Shown here: positions 1 to 5,464 of the stretch, in pieces | How positions within the stretch are numbered: position 1 is the stretch's first letter | Layout: every line of letters begins with the position of its first letter | NCBI GenBank assembly: GCA_002690755.1 | Contig: NZFT01000074.1 | Span: 33,963 to 41,232, forward strand | DNA length: 7,270 bases | Origin: Phycisphaerae bacterium | GTDB taxonomy: Bacteria > Planctomycetota > Phycisphaerae > Phycisphaerales > SM1A02 | Reading direction: 5' to 3' | Notes under the pieces: generated by a model | The model's database searches: none | What the model saw: the letters and a program-made list of their open reading frames with translations, nothing else | Told to the model about the DNA's origin: nothing | Position numbers and translations under genes: made by a program

Positions 1-1233
1 GATGCCGTTGCCGCCGGGTGCGGGGCCCGGTCGAATGGCGTCGATCCCCGGCGAAGCCCGGAACGTCGCCCGCTTCTCCTTCACGCTTCGCACTTCGACG
101 GGTTCGATGCCGCGACTCGCGGGCAACGCCCAGTGCAGGTCCGCCACCACCCGCCGGCCGATCGCCGCCTCGTCGAGTCCCATCCAGTCATCCGCCGCGC
201 TGATCACCGCGTGCACGTGATGAAGTCCGGAGGCATCCACGCCCTTGTCGAAGAACCAGTGCGTGTCGCGATCGGGAAGCACCAGATGGGGATACGCCCT
301 GACGTCGTCGCGCATCACCGGTCGGTCGAAGAACAGATGGACGCCGAGAATCGGACTGGTCTCGAATCGCTCCAGATTCGAGAGCCGGGGATCCGACGCC
401 CGCATCGGTCCCGACACGATCTTCAACAGTCGGTCGGGCGGCACGGTGCTCACGATCGCCGCCGCCGGAACCAGCCCGTCATCAGTGACCACGCCGTTCG
501 CGCGAATGCCGTCGAACGCGATTCCCCGGACCGACGTCCCGAGTCGGAACGCCCCGCCGGCGTCGCCGATGATCCGCACCGCGGGGTCGTAGAGTGATCG
601 CAGGTCGCACGTCGCGAGGCCCATCGTCGCGTTCCACCCGCCGGCGAGGAATCCTTCCTGGAACACCTGCATCGCATGATTCCCCGCGACCTCGTCGCAA
701 GGCAGGTTGCAGGCCCCCACCACCACCGGCTCCCAGAACAACCGCCGGGCGTCCGGTGACTGGCCGGTCTCGTCGAGGAACGCGCCGAACGAACGATCCG
801 CCCATCCGGCCCGACCGGCGAATCCCATCTTGAGCAGCCGCCGCATCGCGTGACCCACCAGGATCTTGGCGTCGGTCGAGAGCAGTCGCATGCGAAGGAA
901 CGAGGGACCGAAGTGGACCGGCGCCGGCAACGGCGCCGGTCGCATCCGATCGGGTCGTCGAGGGGGATTGGCCCACCAGGTCTCCGGGTGCCATTCGATG
1001 AGGTCCGCCACCCCGAGCCGCGCGTAGAGATCGAGCACGTTCGAGCAGCACCCCATGACCACGTGCTGGCAGTTGTCGAGCACCCGGCCGGAACGGGGAT
1101 CCTCGAAGCTCGTGGCCCGGCCACCCAGCTTGCCGCGGGTCTCGAGCACGATCGGCTTGTAACCCGCTTCCGCGAGCCGGATCGACGTCGCGATGCCGGC
1201 GACGCCCCCGCCGATGACCGCCACCCGCTTCAT
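1..1233 (-). CDS. hpnE: Hydroxysqualene dehydroxylase HpnE (FAD-dependent, amine-oxidase fold), 3' end cut by window edge
   Basis: Predicted to catalyse the last step of the HpnCDE route, reductive removal of the hydroxyl of hydroxysqualene to give squalene, using FAD; likely membrane-associated because of its substrate. The 411 residues present are open to base 1. Seen: an N-terminal dinucleotide-binding motif VIGGGVAGIA (residues 6-15) with acidic E31 ending the second strand, LGGRATSF (36-43), DNCQHVVMGCC (52-62) matching the family's DNxQH segment, LPAPVHF (102-108), and WEPVVVGACNLP (168-179). The last visible stretch, KEKRATF followed by SPGIDAIRPGP, matches the region shortly before the C-terminal FAD-binding segment of the family, so I infer that some 50-60 residues are missing, because of the window edge and not decay. 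The start ATG at 1233 overlaps the hpnD stop (ATGA) and has a GGAG site 7 bases upstream. A generic phytoene desaturase-like amine oxidase is the alternative, but the gene order strongly favours HpnE. Confidence 0.93.
   Translation of the reverse strand, partial: MKRVAVIGGGVAGIATSIRLAEAGYKPIVLETRGKLGGRATSFEDPRSGRVLDNCQHVVMGCCSNVLDLYARLGVADLIEWHPETWWANPPRRPDRMRPAPLPAPVHFGPSFLRMRLLSTDAKILVGHAMRRLLKMGFAGRAGWADRSFGAFLDETGQSPDARRLFWEPVVVGACNLPCDEVAGNHAMQVFQEGFLAGGWNATMGLATCDLRSLYDPAVRIIGDAGGAFRLGTSVRGIAFDGIRANGVVTDDGLVPAAAIVSTVPPDRLLKIVSGPMRASDPRLSNLERFETSPILGVHLFFDRPVMRDDVRAYPHLVLPDRDTHWFFDKGVDASGLHHVHAVISAADDWMGLDEAAIGRRVVADLHWALPASRGIEPVEVRSVKEKRATFRASPGIDAIRPGPAPGGNGI
916..941. repeat. Perfect 11-bp inverted repeat with 4-base loop inside hpnE
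   Basis: GACCGGCGCCG at 916-926 is followed by GCAA and then its exact reverse complement at 931-941. In the hpnE mRNA this is a very GC-rich hairpin about 270-320 bases into the coding region. It encodes RPAPLPAPV (residues 98-106), a proline/alanine run containing a segment that appears conserved in the family, so protein constraint alone may explain it. Confidence 0.6.
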
Positions 1234-2111
1234 GACGCGACTCCGCGGGCGAGCCGACGAGCCTGCCAGGCGATGGTCATCTTCCGAATCGACCCGAGAC
1301 CGACCCGCTCGCGGACGATTCGACTCGGATCGCGGTCGATCCGCTGCAGCAGCTCGTGATAGATCTGGGTCATCGCCCAGCTGGTCGCCCGGCATTCCAC
1401 GTTCAGATGGGCATCGAGGCCGGCCGAGGCGCGGAAGTAGGCTTCGGCGTGCGCGACCTGGCTGCGAACGAAGTCGCTGCAGCGAGCGGGATCCCGCCAC
1501 GCGAGCAGACCGTCGACGTCGAGTCCCGCGGCCTCGATTTCGTCGGCGGGAAGATAGGTCCGGCCACGCTGCCGATCCTCGCGCAGATCCCGGATGATGT
1601 TCGTCAACTGGAACGCCTTGCCGCGATCGATCGCCATCCGGTCGACCTCCGGTCCCTCGTCGTGGCCCCAGATCCGAACGCAGATCAGTCCGACGGTCGA
1701 GGCGACCTGCCAGCAGAAACGTTCGAGGACGCTTCGATCGGGACACGTCGTCCAGGACAGGTCCGCGTCCTGCCCGTCGAGCATCGCGTCGAACGGCGTT
1801 TGAACGAGGTCGTACCGCTGGACGGTGTCCCCGAACGCCCGCCACCACGGATCGGAGTCGACGTCGCCGAGAAACACCCGATGCGTCCGGGCTCGGAAGC
1901 CGTCGAGGCGGAGGCGACGAGCTTCGAGCGTCGATCCCGCCTCGTCGGCGATGTCGTCGGCCTCCCGCATCCAGGCGTAGATCGCGTAGAGCGCCGAACG
2001 CTTCGGTTCCGGCGTGAGTCGGAGTCCGTACCAGAAGTTCCTGGCCCGGGACTTCACGATTCGACCGCAGGCGTTGTAACCGCGGGCGAGTTCGAGATCC
2101 GGCGAGGTCAT
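1230..2111 (-). CDS. hpnD: Presqualene diphosphate synthase HpnD (squalene/phytoene synthase family)
   Basis: Predicted to condense two farnesyl diphosphates head-to-head into presqualene diphosphate, the first step of the HpnCDE pathway. The protein is 293 residues, normal for the family. Seen: N-terminal SRARNFWYGLRL (21-32), first Mg-diphosphate-binding aspartate motif DDIADE (52-57), LDGQDADL (111-118) at the place of the family's DGM-x-x-DL segment, QVASTVGLICVRIWG (135-149), and the second aspartate motif in NIIRDLREDRQRGRTYLP (171-188), with DLRED at 175-179. Both aspartate-rich motifs are intact, so it should be active. The start at 2111 is chosen over longer in-frame options (the frame stays open up to 2417, inside hpnC) because homology begins here, a GGAGG sits 7 bases upstream, and the ATG overlaps the hpnC stop as ATGA. 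It overlaps hpnE the same way at 1230-1233. HpnD and HpnC are paralogues; this one has the HpnD-type ED-x-x-RGRTYLP signature and lies in the middle of the order C-D-E. Confidence 0.94.
   Translation of the reverse strand: MTSPDLELARGYNACGRIVKSRARNFWYGLRLTPEPKRSALYAIYAWMREADDIADEAGSTLEARRLRLDGFRARTHRVFLGDVDSDPWWRAFGDTVQRYDLVQTPFDAMLDGQDADLSWTTCPDRSVLERFCWQVASTVGLICVRIWGHDEGPEVDRMAIDRGKAFQLTNIIRDLREDRQRGRTYLPADEIEAAGLDVDGLLAWRDPARCSDFVRSQVAHAEAYFRASAGLDAHLNVECRATSWAMTQIYHELLQRIDRDPSRIVRERVGLGSIRKMTIAWQARRLARGVAS
1241..1244 (-). promoter_or_regulatory. Ribosome binding site of hpnE
   Basis: Reading the minus strand, GGAG lies 7 bases before the ATG at 1233, inside the end of hpnD. It fixes the hpnE start and suggests that hpnE is translated by reinitiation or coupling after hpnD terminates at the ATGA overlap. 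Confidence 0.6.
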
Positions 2112-3094
2112 GCCACGGCCTCCGCCTTGGACGGCGTCCGCCGGGAGGCACGGGTGCCGGCCCAGGCCCGGAGAACGATCCCGAGCTTCCCCGTCCATCC
2201 GAGGGTCGGGCGGTGCAGCACCGTCTCGTAGTCCCAGTCCTCGATCAACCGGAGCACCCGGGCGCCGCCGTTCGCAAGCACCTCGATCACCGGCGCGGCC
2301 CGCGGCCCCAGCGACGCCGGCAACGATCCACCCGCCTCGAACTTCGCCCAGGTCCGGTCGACGCAGGTTCGAACGAGCCGCCGCGATTCCTCGAGGAAGG
2401 TGTCGTCGCAGGCCCATCCCTGTTCCGCGGTGCGCCGGAAACGGGCTTCGAAGTCCTCGATGTCGATCGACTCCCGCGGAATGTAGATCCGGTTCCGATC
2501 GAGCAGGTCCCGATGCAGATCCTGCCAGTGGTTCGTGAGCTGCAACGCCGTGCAGATCGCGTCGGAACGCTCCAGCTGCTCCGGCGTCGCGACCTCGTCG
2601 AGCAGGCGGAGGACGATGCGACCGACCGGGTCCGCGCTTCGGCGGCAGTAGTCGAACAACCCGTCCCAGGTGTCGTATCGATCCACGGTCTGGTCCTGCT
2701 CGAAGGCGGAGACCAGATCCTCGAACGGTCGACGGTCCAACTGGAATCGCTCGATGGTCGGCGAAAGCGCTCGAAAGACCCAGTGATTCGGTTCACCCGC
2801 CCACGCCGCCTCGATCTCCGCACGCCACCATCCGAGCAGTTCGAGGGACCGATCCCGATCCCCGATCTCATCACCGAGGTCGTCCGCCGTCCGGCAGAAG
2901 GCATAGACGGCGGCGAAATCGTCCCGGACGTCGCGGGGCACCAGCCGGGTGAGGACCGAGAAGTTCTCCCGATGCGACCCGGCGAGTCGCCGGGCACGCG
3001 ATCTCGCTTCGCCCACGGTCACCTCCGACCATCCCGAAACCGGGGCGTCGGGGCCGTTGATTGCGAGATCTTCGTGGATGCGTCGGTCGGTCAT
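2108..3094 (-). CDS. hpnC: Hydroxysqualene synthase HpnC (squalene/phytoene synthase family)
   Basis: Predicted to convert presqualene diphosphate, made by HpnD, into hydroxysqualene. From the ATG at 3094 the protein is 328 residues. Seen: SHRENFSVLTRLVP (40-53), typical of the HpnC N-terminus; AVYAFCRTADDLGDE (62-76) with the first aspartate motif DDLGDE at 71-76; YCRRSADPVGRIVLRL (149-164); and NHWQDLHRDLLDRNRIYIP (188-206), with the second motif DLHRD at 192-196. The SADPVGR and NHWQDL blocks are characteristic of HpnC as opposed to HpnD. First gene of the minus-strand operon; its stop overlaps the hpnD start by ATGA. Start choice is uncertain: a GTG at 3127 would add 11 residues (starting MSLSFLHFD). 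Neither start has a Shine-Dalgarno site. ATG 3094 is preferred for its codon and because a weak -10-like TACACT (3129-3134) would begin the transcript at about the GTG. The C-terminal tail after about residue 312 is basic and low in conservation signal. Confidence 0.92.
   Translation of the reverse strand: MTDRRIHEDLAINGPDAPVSGWSEVTVGEARSRARRLAGSHRENFSVLTRLVPRDVRDDFAAVYAFCRTADDLGDEIGDRDRSLELLGWWRAEIEAAWAGEPNHWVFRALSPTIERFQLDRRPFEDLVSAFEQDQTVDRYDTWDGLFDYCRRSADPVGRIVLRLLDEVATPEQLERSDAICTALQLTNHWQDLHRDLLDRNRIYIPRESIDIEDFEARFRRTAEQGWACDDTFLEESRRLVRTCVDRTWAKFEAGGSLPASLGPRAAPVIEVLANGGARVLRLIEDWDYETVLHRPTLGWTGKLGIVLRAWAGTRASRRTPSKAEAVA
2119..2123 (-). promoter_or_regulatory. Ribosome binding site of hpnD
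   Basis: Minus-strand GGAGG, 7 bases before the ATG at 2111 and within the 3' end of hpnC. It is the best Shine-Dalgarno match I found among the starts in this window, and it rules against the longer in-frame extension of hpnD into hpnC. Confidence 0.7.
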
Positions 3095-3237
3095 CGCAGC
3101 GTCGAAATGGAGGAACGAGAGCGACACGAGTGTAGCCGGATTCCGGTCCGGACCGCCCGGAATCGTCTACCGGAGATCGGGGACTGCTACCATCCATGCA
3201 GCAGGTCTCGTTCGTCCTCCAGTCGGTCTCCTTTTCC
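3095..3237. promoter_or_regulatory. Divergent promoter/operator region between hpnC and ispH
   Basis: The only non-coding stretch of any size here, about 143 bases between the preferred starts of hpnC and ispH, so both promoters should lie in it. Weak -10-like hexamers are present: TACACT on the minus strand (3129-3134) and TACCAT on the plus strand (3188-3193); I see no convincing -35 for either, so both are low-confidence. Between them lies a cluster of palindromes built on CCGG: an 11-base one at 3136-3146, a 12-base perfect one at 3144-3155, and 8-base arms GATTCCGG/CCGGAATC at 3139-3146 and 3157-3164. This placement suits an operator serving both directions. The ispH-proximal part (3220-3237) is pyrimidine-rich and has no Shine-Dalgarno site. 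Confidence 0.45.
3136..3173. repeat. Cluster of overlapping CCGG palindromes (candidate operator)
   Basis: CCGG occurs five times in 38 bases (starting at 3136, 3143, 3148, 3157 and 3170). The copies combine into nested palindromes: CCGGATTCCGG (3136-3146), CGGTCCGGACCG (3144-3155) and the wider GATTCCGG/CCGGAATC pair with a 10-base spacer (3139-3164). The symmetry is seen directly. A role as repressor site or 5' leader hairpin is inference from its position between two divergent genes. Confidence 0.4.
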
Positions 3238-4296
3238 ATGAAACTGATCCTCGCGAATCCCCGCGGCTTCTGCGCCGGCGTCAACATGGCCATCGCCGTG
3301 GTCGACGAGCTGCTCGAGCTCTTCCCCGACGAGACCATCTGCGTGTACCACGAGATCGTTCACAACCGACACGTGGTCGAACGGTTTCGCGCACAGGGTG
3401 TGATCTTCGTCGAGTCGATCGAAGAGGCGCCGAACGGTGCCGTGGTGGTCTTCAGCGCCCACGGCGTCAGCCCGACGACCCGCAAGGAGGCCGCGGATCG
3501 AAAACTCGTCGCGGTCGACGCGACCTGCCCGCTCGTCACCAAGGTCCATGCGGAGGCGATCCGCTACGCCAAGCGCGGCTGGCAGATCATCCTCATCGGT
3601 CACGCCGACCACCAGGAGGTGATCGGGACGCGAGGCGAGGCCCCCGATTCGATCCAGATCGTCGAGACGCCCGCGGACATTCCGAACCTCCAGATCGACG
3701 ATCCCGAGAAGGTCGTCTATCTCACCCAGACGACGCTCTCCACCGACGACGCGAACGTGGTCATCAAGGCGCTCCAGGACGCGATTCCCACGATCCAGGC
3801 ACCGCCGAGCGAAGACATCTGCTACGCGACCACGAATCGCCAGAACGCGGTGCGGGCCATCGCGCCGGACTGCGACCTCGTCCTGGTGGTGGGCAGCCAG
3901 AACAGTTCGAACAGCGTCCGCCTGACCGAGATCTCGCAGAACATCGGCACGCCGGCCCGGCTCCTCGACGACAAGCGAGAGATCGTCGATTCGTGGTTCG
4001 AGGATGTGGAGACGGTCCTGATCACCGCGGGCGCGAGTGCTCCGGAGGATCTGGTGAACGATCTCGTCCTCCACCTCATCCAGGTTCATGGCGGCGAAGT
4101 CGAGCAGCGGGACATCGATCGGGAGACCATCGTCTTCGGACTTCCCGGTTCGTTGAAGAAGCTCATGCGAAGCCGGGGCATCGATCCCGGGGAACGAACC
4201 ATCACCGTGGACGGAGCCGGCGATCTCGACCGGCTGCTCGACGAACACGGCATCCCGCACCGGACCATCGATCTCACGATCGGCGACTCCGGATGA
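3238..4296 (+). CDS. ispH: 4-hydroxy-3-methylbut-2-enyl diphosphate reductase IspH (LytB)
   Basis: Predicted cytoplasmic [4Fe-4S] enzyme that reduces HMBPP to IPP and DMAPP, the last step of the MEP pathway. The protein is 352 residues. Seen: NPRGFCAGV (7-15) with cluster ligand C12; HEIVHN (38-43) with H41; SAHGVSP (73-79) with H75; DATCPLVTKVH (94-104) with ligand C97; GHADHQEVIGTRGEA (121-135) with the acid E127; LTQTTLS (162-168); ICYATTNRQNAV (194-205) with ligand C195; VVGSQNSSNSVRL (217-229); and TAGASAPEDLV (263-273). All catalytic residues are present. The start at 3238 is chosen because the family begins just before NPRGFCAG; ATG 3196 would add 14 unconserved residues. No Shine-Dalgarno site is visible. 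About 35-40 residues beyond the usual C-terminus (from about residue 312) form an extension. The stop overlaps the rlmN start (ATGA). Divergent to hpnCDE, which consume the isoprenoid product downstream. Confidence 0.96.
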   Translation: MKLILANPRGFCAGVNMAIAVVDELLELFPDETICVYHEIVHNRHVVERFRAQGVIFVESIEEAPNGAVVVFSAHGVSPTTRKEAADRKLVAVDATCPLVTKVHAEAIRYAKRGWQIILIGHADHQEVIGTRGEAPDSIQIVETPADIPNLQIDDPEKVVYLTQTTLSTDDANVVIKALQDAIPTIQAPPSEDICYATTNRQNAVRAIAPDCDLVLVVGSQNSSNSVRLTEISQNIGTPARLLDDKREIVDSWFEDVETVLITAGASAPEDLVNDLVLHLIQVHGGEVEQRDIDRETIVFGLPGSLKKLMRSRGIDPGERTITVDGAGDLDRLLDEHGIPHRTIDLTIGDSG

Positions 4297-5441
4297 GCGA
4301 TGCCCGCCCGACGTCGTCCGAGCGACGCGGATCGAGCATCTTCGATCAGGATCCGGAGTCACTCCGCGCCTGGGCGGTCGAACGCGATCTCCCGCGCTAT
4401 CTCGGCGACCAGGTCCTTCGATGGGTCTACGAACGAGGCGTGATCGATCCGAAGCGCATGAGCGACGTCTCCCGCCGGGGACGCGAGCTCCTCCTCGAGT
4501 CGTTTCACTTCGGAGAGGCCGTCGAACTCGCGGCCCCCGCCGCGAGCGACGGAACCCGGAAGATCCTGCTCGGATGGCCGGACCCCGCCGTCCCGACCGA
4601 AGGCTCGCTCACGGTGCTCGGGCAGGACCCCGAAAAACAGACCGAGTGCGTGATGATCCCGACCGAGGATCGGCGGACCGCGTGCATCTCGAGCCAGGTG
4701 GGCTGTCCCGTCGGCTGCCGATTCTGCGCCAGTGGACTGGGCGGCCTCGAAGGCAATCTGACTCGGGGTCGGATCGTCGAGCAGGCGTGGCGACTGGGTC
4801 GAATCCCCGATTCGGGCCGGGTCACCAACGTGGTCTTCATGGGCATGGGCGAGCCGCTCGCCAACCTGTCGGCGGTGACCGACTCGATCCGAACCCTGCA
4901 CGCGCCGTGGGGACTGGGCATCTCCGCGCGACGGATCACCGTGTCGACGGTGGGACTGCCCGCGGCGATCCGGAAGTTCTCGACCTTCGATCTTCCGGTG
5001 ACGCTGGCTCTCAGCCTGCACGCGCCGAACGACGAGCTCCGTCGCGAGATCATTCCGTGGGCGACGTATTCGACCGTGCCCGAACTCCTCGATGCGTGCC
5101 AGGAATACTTCCGTCGCTCGGGGCGGGAGATCACCGTGGAATACATCCTCCTCGGTGGTTTCAACGACCGCGTCGAACACGCCCGTGAACTCGCCGCCCA
5201 CGCGGACCGACTTCGGTGCAACGTGAACCTGATCCGGTACAACGAAGTCGCGGGTCTTCCCTTCCAGCGCCCCTCTTCGGACGACGTCCATCGATTCCAG
5301 GCGGAACTTCGACGCCGGGGCGTGAACGCACACATCCGGGCGAGCCGGGGTCGGGACATCGCGGCGGCCTGCGGTCAGCTCCGACATGAGCGCCGCCACG
5401 GCGGACGCGTCGAACAGCATGCCGGACGGGACGTCGACTGA
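4293..5441 (+). CDS. rlmN: Dual-specificity 23S rRNA A2503 / tRNA A37 C2-methyltransferase RlmN (radical SAM)
   Basis: Predicted radical-SAM enzyme placing a methyl on C2 of adenine 2503 in 23S rRNA and adenine 37 in some tRNAs. The protein is 382 residues, near the usual length. Seen: QTECVMIP (116-123) with E118; CISSQVGCPVGCRFCASG (131-148), giving the resolving cysteine C131 and the cluster ligands C138, C142 and C145 in CxxxCxxC spacing; FMGMGEPLAN (182-191), the SAM-binding GEP motif; STVGLP (218-223); LALSLHAPND (238-247); REIIPWA (251-257); VEYILLGGFND (282-292); NLIRYNEV (312-319); and RASRGRDIAAACGQL (349-363) with the methyl-carrying C360. The two extra cysteines C131 and C360 and the single-domain length fit RlmN; Cfr is the relative to consider, but nothing here suggests resistance. 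The ATG overlaps the ispH stop, so the two are probably co-translated. A basic tail follows CGQL, and its codons form half of the inverted repeat at the convergent junction. Confidence 0.95.
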   Translation: MSDARPTSSERRGSSIFDQDPESLRAWAVERDLPRYLGDQVLRWVYERGVIDPKRMSDVSRRGRELLLESFHFGEAVELAAPAASDGTRKILLGWPDPAVPTEGSLTVLGQDPEKQTECVMIPTEDRRTACISSQVGCPVGCRFCASGLGGLEGNLTRGRIVEQAWRLGRIPDSGRVTNVVFMGMGEPLANLSAVTDSIRTLHAPWGLGISARRITVSTVGLPAAIRKFSTFDLPVTLALSLHAPNDELRREIIPWATYSTVPELLDACQEYFRRSGREITVEYILLGGFNDRVEHARELAAHADRLRCNVNLIRYNEVAGLPFQRPSSDDVHRFQAELRRRGVNAHIRASRGRDIAAACGQLRHERRHGGRVEQHAGRDVD

Positions 5442-5464
5442 TCCGATCAGTCCGCGTCGCGTCC
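5424..5464. terminator. Imperfect inverted repeat spanning both convergent gene ends (candidate bidirectional terminator)
   Basis: Arms of 18 bases (5424-5441 and 5447-5464) pair at 15 of 18 positions around a 5-base loop that is exactly the intergenic gap; the plus-strand RNA gains one G-U pair. The core GACTGATC/GATCAGTC (5436-5443 and 5445-5452) is perfect around base 5444. The TGA stops of rlmN and of the oxidoreductase-like gene sit opposite each other in the stem. There is no downstream T-tract on either side, so intrinsic termination is uncertain; the hairpin may instead protect mRNA ends. Confidence 0.5.

Noticed and set aside
1..60. hpnE as a truncated pseudogene
   Set aside because: The reading frame is still open at base 1; the missing C-terminus reflects the window boundary.
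1356..2231. Plus-strand 291-codon frame opposite hpnD
   Set aside because: Antisense shadow of hpnD with no family signature or ribosome binding site.
2112..2417. 102-residue N-terminal extension of hpnD
   Set aside because: The frame is open into hpnC, but family homology, a GGAGG site and the ATGA overlap all place the start at 2111.
3196..3237. ATG at 3196 as the ispH start
   Set aside because: It would add 14 residues with no counterpart before the conserved N-terminus; ATG 3238 directly precedes KLILANPRGFCAG.
2213..3241. Plus-strand 342-codon frame opposite hpnC
   Set aside because: Antisense shadow of hpnC; its composition is unlike a folded protein and hpnC has intact family motifs.
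3187..4362. Minus-strand 391-codon frame opposite ispH
   Set aside because: It mirrors ispH, whose conserved motifs are all on the plus strand. Long antisense frames are common at this G+C, and no recognisable motif was seen.
2949..5441. A single 830-codon plus-strand open frame
   Set aside because: Only its last 382 codons are rlmN. The first 448 are a stop-free shadow of the antisense of hpnC, the spacer and ispH in another frame, with low-complexity Arg/Pro/Gly translation.
4293..5441. Cfr-type antibiotic resistance methyltransferase
   Set aside because: The motif set, including the extra cysteines, and the housekeeping context with ispH fit chromosomal RlmN; nothing points to Cfr or to a mobile setting.
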